The position numbers and the translations under genes are program-made. Below are positions 1 to 11,412 of a stretch of DNA of 64,000 nt, piece by piece. The stretch lies in NCBI GenBank assembly GCA_954871525.1, contig OX940865.1:744001-808000 (forward strand), written 5' to 3'. Positions within the stretch are counted from its first letter, which is position 1, and each line of letters starts with the position of its first letter. This stretch comes from Parietaria judaica (lineage: Eukaryota > Streptophyta > Magnoliopsida > Rosales > Urticaceae). The notes under the pieces were generated by a model. The model ran no database searches, was not told where the DNA came from, and was given only the letters and a program-made list of their open reading frames with translations.

Positions 1-222
1 CTTCACATTATACCTCGTCCTATCATAAACTAAATACTAACTCTATCTTAAAAAGTAATTCCAGATACCCATTTCTTTTATTCTTCTTGCACTTTAAACT
101 CTACATAGATGCATGTTTCTAATAAAAGTACTTGTCTTATATGCATATTTATAATAACATATTATTATACATATACACTTTTAAAATGTGATAAGCGTGT
201 TTTCAATTAACTTTGCTGATAT

Positions 223-267
<45 letters not shown>

Positions 268-791
268 AAAGTCATATAAATACTTTTAAATATATATATA
301 TACATATACTATCAAAATAGCCTCTACTCACTTTTATATACAGTAATAATATCTACGAAAATAACACTATATTTATATCCTTCTCTCACATGCACATAGG
401 TACATATAATATTTATTCATTCATACAAATTTTATTGAGCATTTATAAATATGTATATATACATATGATAAAATATGGGATAATTTATTATATACGTGTG
501 TATATAAATATACATATATTACCTTATGTGACATAGAAACTAGATAAAAAAAATATTTTATATATGTAAACATTATAATAAGAAAACTTATACGTACATA
601 GACATAACACCTAGGAGGCATGGACTTATATTTTTCTTATGACATAAATACCCTTTAGTCTCTTAGTCTTTCAATAAAAAGGCTCGACTAAGCAAGTTCC
701 GATGAAACTTTACACATGTATCATAAATGCAAGATGTATTCACAAATATTTATACATCCATACATATCCATTCCTATGATTTCTTATATAT

Positions 792-822
<31 letters not shown>

Positions 823-900
823 AATATTTTCTAAGATTCTTAAACACCATGAACGATATGCATAGCATAACCTAATAACACATACAAAACATTAAGGGAA
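1..900. other. AT-rich intergenic DNA
   Basis: Strongly AT-rich sequence with many short TA runs; the longest is a perfect TA dinucleotide tract at about 224-264, with a second near 787-822. Short open frames here consist of repetitive low-complexity residues and show no recognisable domain. I see no gene. Confidence 0.7.
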
Positions 901-904
901 ACAT

Positions 905-1290
905 AGCTCACATGCTAAATCGTTCGACTCCAAGAAACCGGATATCCGGTTGTCGGATCTCGTCGAAGTGCTTCGGTTCTCGTCGGCACATTTTTCGGAT
1001 CTCGCCGAAGTGCTTCCGTTTTCGTCCGCACATATTCGGACCTCTTCGACGCGCTTCCGATCTCGTCGACCGGCATGACTTTAGATCTCATCGGCGTGCC
1101 TTTTCGAAGTGCATCTCCGAACCTCATCTCGTCTCCTAGACACAGTTTCGGATGCCGACGGTGCGTTCGGTTCCCGTGGTGCGGTTCCGAATATCGTAGG
1201 TATGCTCGGATCTTCGCTGGTAGAAGATCAGTGGCGGAGCTACTCCTCAGATGGAAGGAAAGGATGTGACGTGAATGACTAGGAAGCCGT
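905..1290. repeat. GC-rich block of degenerate TCGTCGG-type repeats
   Basis: This block is much richer in G+C than its surroundings. It contains a motif of the form TCGTCG(A/G)AGTGCTTCGG repeated loosely at intervals of a few tens of bases. A similar block lies at 10470-10650. Open frames exist on both strands, but they look like by-products of the repeat and match no family I know. It may be the 5' leader part of an old LTR; that is inference. Confidence 0.45.
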
Positions 1291-1520
1291 AAAACTTTGG
1301 AGAGGAATGAAGTTGAAGCGAGAGGGATAGAAAGTTAACATGAGATGGAGATTGAAGGTTCAAGAGCTTAGGAATTTGAGCAGCTGCGTGTTAGGGTTTT
1401 TAGCTTGAGGGTGAATAGAGGAGATAAGATAATGAAATGATAGCAAGCTTAGCGTCGAGGGAAAATGCTTCTCTGTCAGTCTTAGAGATGTGCGAGCAAA
1501 GGAAAATACATTGATCAGAG

Positions 1521-1994
1521 CAAGGTTCGACTTTTCCACGATTATCTTCGATAATCTTCGATTATCCGTCTTGCCGGTATTTATCGGTAAGACGGCCATG
1601 CCAGTACTTTTCCATAATTTTTGCCAAAAATCGGCAAACATCTTGAAAAATAACAAAAATATGTATTTTTCAAGAAATTTTGCACTTTTCGATGATTTTA
1701 TTTACATATGTAAGAGTGAGACTATATTTTATTTACCTTTGTTTAAGTATGAAATGATTTTATTTTTAGCATTTTTAATGTTTTATCAACATTATAAACT
1801 TACTAAATATATTCTTAAAAATATTTTAGTGATTTTTCATCGATAATCCCCGATAAGTGTCGATAATCATCGAAAAGATCTGTAATCGGTAAGCTACAGT
1901 ATTATTAGTTTTCCGTCGATAATCCGGTAAGTTATCGAATAATCCGTCGATAACGGCAAGCGATTTATCGGCAAGTTTGGTAAGTTGAACCTTG
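1521..1994. mobile_element. hAT-type MITE 1 (474 bp)
   Basis: The termini are CAAGGTTCGACTT on the left and AAGTTGAACCTTG on the right, inverted repeats differing at one of 13 positions. The element is flanked by a perfect 8-bp duplication, gatcagag, at 1513-1520 and 1995-2002. An 8-bp duplication with short inverted termini is the signature of non-autonomous hAT elements. Subterminal regions are packed with CGATAATC/CGATTATC motifs, which could be transposase-binding repeats. No coding capacity. Confidence 0.88.
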
Positions 1995-2320
1995 GATCAG
2001 AGTATTTGATGCGTGCTGTTACATCTAGCTGTGTAAGCGGGTTAAACGTACCTAGACTATAGCTATTGACTCTTGAGTATTAGGCTCACTCTCTGCTTAG
2101 TGAAAAAGGTGTTAATGCAGTGCTCCAAGAATAGGGGTTTTGACTCATATAATTAACTCTAGTGTCTAGTCTCAATAAAGTGGTCAAACGTGGAGTGGAG
2201 TGCTTGACACATCCAAAGTTCTTGTCATAATTAATAGAGATGTGGGATTGTCCAAATTTCGATATTTTCTTGCATCAGGGATCACGTAAATACATAAAGA
2301 ATTTCGAACGATCCTAAAAC

Positions 2321-2503
2321 CAAGGAATTAAATTTCTCGAATATCCATCGGCATGCTCATCGAAAATCTTTTTTCGAGGATATGCGTAACGACATATCCA
2401 TCGGCATATCCATCGATTTATCTATGAGATATTAATTGACAAGCGATATATCCGTAAAATGAAAAGTGCGAAACGACATTGGCAAGCGGTATTTAAAACC
2501 TTG
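2321..2503. mobile_element. hAT-type MITE 2 (183 bp)
   Basis: The element starts CAAGGAATTAAATTTC and ends GGTATTTAAAACCTTG, an imperfect inverted repeat. It is flanked by a perfect 8-bp duplication, cctaaaac, at 2313-2320 and 2504-2511. The terminal CAAGG is shared with the MITE 800 bp upstream, and both contain ATCGGC/CGAT-rich subterminal motifs, so they are probably related. Non-coding. Confidence 0.85.
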
Positions 2504-2511
2504 CCTAAAAC

Positions 2512-2949
2512 ACAATTGATCTATTCATGCTTCCATAAGCATTGGAATTCAAAATTATTTTTGTTACATACTCATATACATATCCTCGTCATTTATTTTA
2601 TACATACACTTATATGATCATATCGTATACATGTATATTTTATATATACATAAATAACTCAATACTTGAAGATGTCTACTATCATCTTACAACAATTCTT
2701 AATATTGATTCTAAACATACACATAGAACCTGAATCTTAGACCATATATATATGGTATATATATGCGCACACTTGAATGCTAAACCATTAATGACTAATA
2801 TATATATGGTATACACACATATACAGTATGAAATTCAGCCATCTAATGACTAATAACATGTGAAATAAAAGACACAATAACTAGATATTAAGTCACGAAT
2901 ACCCTTAATATTCTTCTTAACTTAAGAGAACTACTTTGGTATTACATGA
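2512..2949. other. AT-rich spacer
   Basis: AT-rich sequence with two similar stretches around TATATATATGGTATA (near 2742-2765 and 2800-2818), each followed by a short related sequence including CTAATGACTAATA. No gene or complete element seen. Confidence 0.5.
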
Positions 2950-3625
2950 TGAATTCTCAAAAATGGATGACTTTGTGTTGTGCGGCAAAACAGCAAATGC
3001 AACCAACATTGTGGATCTTTATTTTCAAGATATTGTGAAGTTACATGGGGTTCCGAAGACCATCACATATGACTGAGAAGCTAAGTTCCTTAGTCATTTT
3101 TGGAGAACTCTTTGGCAGAATATGGGCACGTGGCATCAATATAGTACTTCACACCATCCGAAAACCGAAAGACAAACTGAGGTGGTCAACTGATCGTTGC
3201 GAGCATTGTTGCGAAGCCTTGTCAAGAAGAACATAAACGAGTGGGATTTGTCTCTTGCACATGCTGAATTTGCTTACAACTGGTCCACTCATTCACCCAC
3301 AAAGTCCAGCCCATTCAAAGTTGTTTATGGAAAGAATCTTAGTTCTCCTTTAAATTTGATCCCATTGATGACGAAGACGAGGTTTAGTGGAGCAGCGTAT
3401 GAGCGAGCCAAGTTTATGAGGAACAATTTCCCAATTAGTAGTTCCCTAAGATTCAACTGATAGCCGACAGGCCCTTCACCGAAATTGAACGAGTTAATGA
3501 CTATGCGTACAATGTTTAGTTACTTGATCACTATGGTGTTTCATCAAGGTTGAACGTTGCTGATCTATCACCATTCCTTGATGATGAACCTCTAGACTCG
3601 AGGTCAAGTCTTCTCCAACCAGGGG
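2950..3625 (+). pseudogene. Ty3/gypsy chromovirus pol fragment (integrase C-terminal half)
   Basis: Translating across frames gives LHGVPKTIT, FLSHFWRTLWQNMG, a TSHHPKT stretch followed by QTEVVN, and an AEFAYNWSTHSPTKSSPF block, all typical of the gypsy integrase core and its C-terminal part. The catalytic glutamate block (QTE) is visible. Stop codons interrupt it, including one directly after the TYD of the usual TSD motif, so it is dead. Near 3585-3625 the sequence encodes FLDDEPLDSRSSLLQPGEN, the usual pol terminus, followed by a polypurine tract. It leads directly into the LTR at 3633, so it is the tail of one element sharing that LTR with the next. Confidence 0.85.
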
Positions 3626-3632
3626 AGAATGA

Positions 3633-4381
3633 TGTGGATCCATAAGTTATTAGAAGTAATACGCTTAGCGGGATTGGCGATGCTAGGGGGTATCAAGGAA
3701 ATACTAGCGGGAGTAGCAAGACTACGACGCATAGTGGCAACGAAGATAGCCGGAGTACTAGTGGTGCTAGCGTGTATAGAGGGAATAGTATTTACCTAGT
3801 TTCCCAATCTAAATTCATGGTGTAAGGGTTACCCTTGGTAATAGTGTTAGTCTTAATTATGTTAGTGAGTGTATTTATTTTCTGATTAGTCTAGGAGTTA
3901 TGTATGGTGTTTATTAGTGTCTTAAGTCTTGTATTAGCCTTAAAAGGCATTTATGATAGTGGGGACTTATGGTTCTCTTAATGAAGCTATTTTGGGTCAT
4001 TGAGGAGAAATTGGAAAGCCTTAGAATTTTGTTGGAGGGGATGTACGAATTTGTTACCAATTAGCATTATATAAAGAGCAAGCATGCAATGAGAAAAGGC
4101 ATATTATGTTTAAAAAAAAAATCCTATGAAAGTTATCTTTGTGAAAAGCCTCTTATCTCTTTGTGGATTCCTTAATTGGTGAGTTGAGCAACTTATATCT
4201 TTCAACTGTATCTAGGAGTGGTGTTTCTTGTACCAAAAACTTATCTTGCGGTGTATTCTGTGAGTGGTGTTTCTTCTATCCTAGGCTTATCTTGGTGGGT
4301 TCCGAGTGGCGCCTTCATTACTGTTATTTCCCACCTTGTCTTGTCAATATACTAGACATGGTTTCTCTTGGTCCGGTAGCT
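3633..4381 (+). repeat. Chromovirus LTR, left copy
   Basis: Preceded by a polypurine tract (AGGGGAGAATGA, from 3621) and followed at 4382 by TGGTATTAGAGC, one mismatch from the usual initiator-tRNA-Met primer-binding site TGGTATCAGAGC. It matches 7616-8355 over its whole length. Shared landmarks include TAGCCTTAAAAGGCATTTATGA, quoted here only in part as TTAAAAGGCATTTATGA, and GTTGGAGGGGATGTA. The two copies differ by many substitutions and small indels, so the element is old. Confidence 0.8.
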
Positions 4382-4393
4382 TGGTATTAGAGC
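4382..4393 (+). other. Retrotransposon primer-binding site
   Basis: TGGTATTAGAGC, eleven of twelve bases matching the complement of the initiator tRNA-Met 3' end. It lies immediately after the left LTR and about 40 bp before the gag start at 4432. Confidence 0.75.
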
Positions 4394-4431
4394 TCTAGTT
4401 GATTTTTAATGTTTCCTAAATCATCATCCTC

Positions 4432-7400
4432 ATGGAAACACCTGGAAACCATATTCCTCTTATCATTCAGACGGCTGTGAAGTATGAAAGAGAGATGGAG
4501 ATGGCTACCCTAAGAGAAGCGATGGCTGATCTCCAACAAAGCTTAACCGAAATGGAAGGACATCAGCATCACCATCAACAACAGTGAAACCATGGCATAG
4601 ACGTGAGTCCTTTTCATGTTGAAGTATCTAGCGATGAGGACGATGGGCCTCAATGGGAAAATCATCCCCAATGTTACGAAAGTGATGTCAAGTTTGATGT
4701 TCCTGAGTTTTAAGGAAGACCTCATGGTGACGCATTTCTCGATTGGCTTTATACGGTGGAGCCGATCTTTAAGTTCAAGGATTATTCTTACGAGAAGACA
4801 GTCAAGCTAAAGGGTTATGCATCCCTTTGGTTGGAGAATTTGAGGCGAGAACGACTTCGAGAGGGAAGACGAGCAATCCGAACGTAACGTGAGAGAATAT
4901 GAAAAAAAGACCTCAAGAAGAGGTTCATTTCAGATAGCTACAAGCAAGACAACCATCTGAACTTTTACAACTCAAACAATTTGATAATTCTGTAGAGGAT
5001 TATACTCGCGAGTTTAAGTATCTTATTCTTAAATGCGATGTGGTGGAACATGATGAACAAACAGTGGCTCTCTACCTTGTCAGTCTCAAGTGAGATATGT
5101 AAGAAGCCGATCGACTTCAACAATGTTGGGTGTTTCATGATGTTTGGAAGTTGGTGGAGAATAAGGAAATGCAGTGAAATGAGGCAAAGAAGTACGTAAG
5201 GAAGAGCTCGGGAAATGGAGTAAAGAATATCGTCTGAGCGTCGTCCTCAAATACAACCCTTGACAAAGCATCAATTTCCTCAAAAACCTAGGTCAGATCC
5301 GAGAAGCTTTTTCTTCGACTAATTCCAAAGCTTCGAGGAAATGTTTAAAATTTCAATGTTTTGGTCATATTGATGTTGATTGCCCAAACCGAAGAGTAAT
5401 TACTATGGTGGAATCTGCCATAGCTAACAATGAAGAAGAAGAAGAAGAAGAAGAAGAAGAAGAAGAAGAAGAAGAAGAAGAAGAAGAAGAAGAAGAAGAA
5501 GAAGAAGAAGAAGAAGAAGAAGAAGAAGAAGAAGAAGAAGAAGGGGAAAAAATCTACAACGAGGAAGAATGTGTTGAAAAACCCGATGAAGGATATGTTA
5601 CGTTCATCCGACGACTCCTTAACTTCAGCCACATGAACGAAGACCTATGGTATAGACATAACATCTTCTCGAATCGGTGTACTTCAAATGGGCGTGTGTG
5701 AACCGTTATCATTGATGGAGAAAGTTGCACATGTTGTTGCCTAAGAAATAGTAAAAAAGCTTGGCTTGAAGCCAGAGCCTCATCCTCATCCTTATCGCAT
5801 TCAATTGTTTCATAACGAAAATGGGCACAAAGTAACAAATAGGTGCTTAGTAACATTTTTCATTAGAAAGAACTACAACGATGAAGTCTGGTGTAATGTT
5901 GTTTCAATGGATGCTTGTTAGGTGTCATTTGGGATACCGTGGCAATACTATAGAAGGGCGATTCATGACGGATTAAACAATACTCATTTCTTTACCAATG
6001 ATGGTTTACGGATTGTGTTAGCACCCTTGAAGGCGTAGAATATCACTGAAACCTTCGAATCGAAGAAGCACTCATTGCTCACTGGTTCGCAGGTTACACA
6101 ATCCTTATCAAAGTGTGAAGTTGTTTTTATTTTCGACCTGAAGGAAACATCAGAAAAAAAGAAGGAGCTACCCAAAGCGGTTCAAATAATTTTAAAGGAG
6201 TTTCAAAATTGCGCAACGAAGGAGATACCGAGTGGCCTACCGTCATTACGAGGAATTTAGCACCGGGTTGATTTGATGCGGGGATCTTTTTTACCCAACA
6301 AAGTAGGCTATTGGCTAAACACAAAGTAACAAGCCGAATTTCAACGACAAGTTGAGAGCTACTAAAGAGTTGATTGGAGAGAGCTTGAGTCCTTGTGCGG
6401 TTCCGGCACTCTTAGTTCAAAGGAAGGATAAAACTTGGATAATGTGCATGGATAGCCGAGCAATCAATAGAATTACGGTCAAGTATCATTTTCCCATTCC
6501 AAGGTTAGATGACCTTCTTGATCAATTGCACGGCAGCACAATATTCTTTAAGATCAATTTGCGCAGTGGTTACCATCATATTGCACGCAACCGAGAGATG
6601 AATGGAAGACAACTTTTAAGACTGGGAGGGGTTTGTACGAATGGCTTGTTATGCCATTAAGGTTGTCTAACGCTCTAAGAACTTTTATGCGCGTCATGAC
6701 TCATGTTTTGAAGCCATTGATGGGAATATGTGTTATTGTCTATTTTCACGATATTCTGGTTCACTGTATGAGCACATATGATCATTTGAAGCATTTGAGG
6801 GAAGTCTTCAAAAAATTTAGGAGTAAAAGCTTGTATTTCAATATAAAGAAGAAAGAGTTTCTGGTGGAGAGCCTGATTTTTCTTAGATATGTTGTGTCCA
6901 AGGATGGAATCAAGGTGGACGAGTCAAAGATCACAGCAATCTCCATGTGGCCAATTTTGAATTATCTTTTTTATATCCAAAGTTTTCATGGAATGACATC
7001 CTTCTACCACGATTCATTACAAAGTTCACCACAGTCACTTCACCAATCATCTAGTGCATGAAGGGTGGAGTTTTCAAGTTGAAAAAAGAATGCCAAGAGA
7101 GTTTTGAACTGATTAAGAAAAAGATGACGGAAGCACCGGTCCTTTCCTTGCCGAATTTCTCCTAGATGTTCGAAGTGGAGTGCGATGCTTCGGAGTGGGC
7201 ATCGGGGCTGTGCTTAGTCACGAAGGCCGAGCTATTTCATTTTTCTGTGAGAAACTGAATGAGGTGAAGAGGAAGTACTCAACATACGACAAGGAGTTCT
7301 ATGCCATCATTTGCGCATAGGCAAACTAGAGTCACTATCTTTACCCTAATGATTTTTTTCTGTTTAAAGATCATGAAAACTTGAAGTATTTGAATGCACA

Positions 7401-7615
7401 ACACAAGTTAATGTCTCGCCATGCAAGTGGGTTCAATTCTTTCATTCTTCAACTTCTTCATCAAGCACAAATCGGGAAAATCCAATCAGGCATATAAAGT
7501 TGAGCTTTCTCATCACTATGCTGTTTCAACAACCTTCAACGATTACGATCCATCATCGTTTCTTGATGATGAACCACTAGAATCGAGGTCGAGTCTTTTC
7601 CAACCAGGGGAGAAT
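4432..7615 (+). pseudogene. Decayed chromovirus gag-pol, integrase deleted
   Basis: The gag start (METPGNHIPL...) is at 4432, followed by the retrotransposon gag domain in shifted frames (DVPEF, FLDWLYTVEPIFKF, SVEDYTREFKYL). A zinc-knuckle remnant ending DCPNR precedes an acidic linker expanded by a GAA microsatellite (5432-5542). The reverse transcriptase runs from about 6350 ([30 protein letters not shown]) to about 7060. Its catalytic YxDD box reads YFHDIL at 6740-6757, so an essential aspartate is lost. RNase H remnants lie at 7080-7420. The frame then jumps near 7450-7500 to the pol terminus (FLDDEPLESRSSLFQPGEN), so most of the integrase has been deleted. Many stops and frameshifts: non-functional. 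Confidence 0.85.
5432..5542 (+). repeat. GAA trinucleotide microsatellite (about 37 units)
   Basis: An uninterrupted GAA run inside the dead gag gene, directly after the zinc-knuckle remnant. In the gag frame it encodes polyglutamate. Chromovirus gag proteins normally have a glutamate-rich linker at this point, so the tract probably grew from that linker. GAA/TTC runs can form triplex DNA. Confidence 0.95.
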
Positions 7616-8355
7616 GATACAGATTCCGAAGTGACTAACAGTAATATGATTAGCGGGATTGACAATGCTAGAGGGTATCACGGAAATACTAGCGGGAATA
7701 GCAATACCACGAAGCATAGCGGTAACAGAGATAGCCAGAATGCTAGCGGTGTTAGCGGGTATAGTGTGAATAATATATACCTGGTTTCCCAATATAAATT
7801 CGTTGGCTAGCGGTTGCCCTTTGTATTAGTGTTAGTCTTAATTATGATAGTGGGTGTGTATTTATTTTCTGATTAGTCCAGGTGGTATGTATGGTTTTTA
7901 TTAGTTTCTTGAGTCTTGTAATAGCCTTAAAAGGCATTTATGATCGGGGGACTTGGTGCTCTCTTTATGGGGCTATATTTTTTCATTGAAGAGAAGTTGG
8001 AAAGCCTTAGAATTTGGTTGGAGGGGATGTATGGATTTGTAACCCATCAGCTCTATTTAAAGGGCAAGCATGCAATGAGAAAAGAAAGATAATGTTTGAT
8101 AAAAAAATCCTCTCAACATTATGTTTGTGAAAACCCTTTTATGTCTTCGTGGATTCCTTTAGTGGCGAGTTGAGAAACTTATCTTTCGGTGAGTTCCGGG
8201 AGTGGTGTTTCTTCTACCAGAAACTTATCTTTCTGTGGATTCTGGAAGTGGCGTTTCTTCTATCCTAGCTTATCTTGGTGGATTCCGAGTGTCTCCTTTG
8301 TTACTATTGTTTTCGAACTTCTCTTGTCAATATACTAGACCTGGTTGTTCTCGGT
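7616..8355 (+). repeat. Chromovirus LTR, right copy
   Basis: Matches 3633-4381 throughout. It is preceded by the same polypurine context (CCAGGGGAGAATGA) and followed at 8356 by TGGTATCATGTT, which resembles a decayed primer-binding site rather than unrelated flanking DNA. That suggests a further unit once lay downstream, as in a tandem element array. Confidence 0.75.
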
Positions 8356-9590
8356 ATGGTATCATGTTGTTATGATGTTTTTTTTAGTAGCAGTTTAAGA
8401 AGCTCAAAATGACAACCACTGCGTATATACAAATCCGAGAAAGAAACTTTAAAAAAATTAAAAAAATGCGAGAAGGAAGGTTTAATCCGCGATTATAGAG
8501 ACTATACGTCGCGGCTAGTGTCTTCATGAAAAAAAAAACGCAACACTTAGAATATTTTCTGAATGGTGCGGAAGTTGGGTTGAGGGAATCATGCAACGTT
8601 TTGTAAATTTAAACCGCAGCTTAGTATCAACACTGGAAAAAAAAATTCGTTAAAATATTCAAATTTATTTAAGCCGGGGCATAGTAAATAATGTCTTCGT
8701 TTGTTTTTACAATTACCACGGTGTTGTGCGGAATTGCTGCTATTTGTACTGTGTAACGCCCCCTTTTTTGGCCGTTACTTCTTGTACTTAAAATTGTCGA
8801 AATCTCTTATTTATGAAAAATAAAGTTTCTAAACTTGTCATATTTTTTATTTTTATTATTATAAAATATGTTTAAAATAAAACCTCGTAAAGATCCATAT
8901 ATAGCTGACAACTTAAGGCCAAACGATAAAATGTCGTTTGTACAATACTTAGATTCACAATGATAATCCTCTAGTGAGGTTTGAAAATAGGCTTTTAAAA
9001 TACGAAAAATGATAATTTGCGGAAAAGAAGTCTCAAAGATCGATTCCACCACTATGCACTATATATGCCACGATGCTGGTTTCGCTTCATCCGCTCCTAA
9101 CTATAATGAGCTACCGCCCAGTATGTACAAGTTATATAATGATGTTTAATACAACATCATATATTAAGTTGTATATAAAATATATCATATCATACCATAA
9201 TACTTTATAAACATATTCTTAACATAACTTGGGCCCTGCGTACGTACCTGCGCGCAAAACCAACAGAAGATTGGGGGCGCGACCCAAACCAAATCAACTC
9301 GTGGTAGCATAACATAATCATAACATAAGGAGACTCGTCTCTGGTACGATGCCTTAAAAACTTTTCTTCATAAAATTATATATTTCTATATATAGTTTTT
9401 ATCGTAAAGATACGTGCATTATATTCATATAATATAAGCATCATCAACATGCTTCATAAAGTATACTGAAAATATTTATGCACACAATATTATTGTTGTG
9501 ATGTAGATGACTACTTGTACATACGTTAACTCGCAATTAGTCCTATTCAACACATGCTGTTGCTATACGGATTCCGACCCGACCAATATA
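8356..9590. other. Intergenic DNA with possible CACTA and LTR termini
   Basis: No gene. CACTGGAAAAAAA at about 8632 resembles a CACTA-type terminus, and TGTAACGCCCCC at 8752 resembles the start of a chromovirus LTR; neither partner end was found. The rest is AT-rich. A GC-rich stretch near 9230-9350 looks like old LTR sequence. Confidence 0.35.
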
Positions 9591-10440
9591 ATTAATATAT
9601 ATTTCATATTGATATTTATTTCAAGTAGTGCAATCTTTAGTATTTTATAACTTCACATTCTCAATTTTATTTACATTCAAATACCGTTTAATCTCTCATT
9701 TTCATGTTTTACATTGTTTGGTGTATGTTTGTTTGATTAAATTTGTTTGAGGTATTTTTACTAGAATTTTGAGTTATATTAATGCATTTTTTCATAATAT
9801 GTTTTGTTATATAATATTAAATTTTAATTAATCGGGCCACAGCGACCCAAACCAACCCAACCAAATTTTTATCGTGTCGGTTTGGTTCGGGCATTAAAAA
9901 ATTTGGGTCGGATCAGGCTATTTTTCAGGAACCCGGAGTGATTGGGTCTGGTCCATAAAAAGCATTGGGGCGGCCCAACCCAACCCATGTTCACCCCTAT
10001 ACAAAATCAAAATCCCTGATATTTATTTCCAAATATCAGATTCTAAAACTCATAAACCCCTTCATTAAATTTCCTAATGCACCTTAGACTTATAACCAAA
10101 ACTGTCTTAGAATCCTCTAATCTTTATATAAATATATGTATAGTGAAAGTTATATGTAAGTATACTTTCGGTATACCTATAATGTTATATATATAGCTAT
10201 ATAATAAACTATACCTAAACCCTATACATATTAAACCAAACTATAATCCCCATGTCGTGCAAGTATATATATATATGAACATTTTAATGCTTAAAGAAAT
10301 GGACGTATTAATATTTTAAAAACCTGAAGCTTTGTCGTTAGCCTTAACCCCTATTTCTCTCTGCATGGTATATAAAAGTTGCACGTCTACACTACTTTTG
10401 CCGATAGAATCATAATCAGACGTACGAAAGCTTAAGACGA
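9591..10440. other. AT-rich DNA with a GGGTCGG/CCCAACCC repeat remnant
   Basis: Between about 9830 and 10005 there is a run of CGACCCAAACC, GGGTCGGATC and GGCCCAACCCAACCC motifs ending in GTTCACCCCTA. It resembles the end of a dispersed plant MITE or other DNA transposon, but I could not find a matching opposite terminus or a duplication. The remainder is AT-rich without genes. Confidence 0.35.
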
Positions 10441-11166
10441 GATTATCTCACCACACAGCCATTGGGCTTTAATAAGACGACTCGACGGTGGTTTCAGTTC
10501 TCGTCGGCGGCACCACGGCTCTCGTCGGCGTGTTTCGAAAGTCGCAGGCAAGCTTCTGTCGTCGGCGGCGGTGTTTCCGGGTGTCGTCGGCGAGCTTCGG
10601 TTCTCGTTGGTGAGTCACCGAAAGTCGTCGACGTTCTACCGGGTCTCACTACCATAATACGAACTGACCTTGAGGACAATATTTTTATGAGTAATAGCGT
10701 GGCGTTATTTTTGGATGGAGAATTCTTTTATCATCAATGGAGTTCTTCATGGCTTGGTTTAGAAGAAACTTTCGGTAGGAAAGGAGAATATGAGGGGTCC
10801 TTTTCTCTCCTCAAATAGCGTTCAAGCATATATTTAAAGGGTGTTGGGTTTTGAGTAATAACCCCTCAACGAACAGTTTTCAGTGAACATTTAATGAGGC
10901 ACATGGAAAAAGCATCCTGAGATGCATGTTTGAAATTGAAATTGTCCTCCTCAGTACTAAAGTGACGTTTTGAGATATGGCACCCTTCTAGATGTACAAC
11001 CCCCTCATTTTTTTGTCGTTGGCCATTGACTAAGGAGTCATTCATAGTGTCAACCCTTTTCTATGGTGTAGCTTTGATATCCAAGGGTCTCATTGTGCTT
11101 CTTCCGGACACGATGTCAGGGTGTCGTTTTCTTTTTGTGTACCACATGCATAGTCAAAATGCCTTC

Positions 11167-11202
<36 letters not shown>

Positions 11203-11303
11203 TCTGATGATATTTCCTTACGAGGTTTATAACGCCTAAAGCCTATTCAACTGAGCACTATTACCTATATGGTCAAAAGATATGTATGTGTAATCTTCTC
11301 ACC

Positions 11304-11350
<47 letters not shown>

Positions 11351-11412
11351 TATGGTAACAAATGCTACAAGCCTACAACTAGTCAAATAGATAAGATCAC
11401 ATCTATGTAGAA
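10441..11412. other. GC-rich TCGTCGGCG block plus TA microsatellites
   Basis: 10470-10650 is GC-rich with repeated TCTCGTCGGCG-type motifs similar to 905-1290. A 118-codon open frame (10462-10818) crosses it, but it has low-complexity composition and no recognised domain, so I do not call it a gene. TA runs lie at about 11169-11200 and 11308-11345. Confidence 0.4.

Noticed and set aside
5345..5636. Polyphenylalanine and polylysine open frames on both strands
   Set aside because: Alternative-frame reading of the GAA microsatellite in the gag pseudogene.
10462..10818. 118-codon frame near the GC-rich block
   Set aside because: Composition follows the TCGTCGG repeat and there is an equally long antisense frame; no evidence of a gene.
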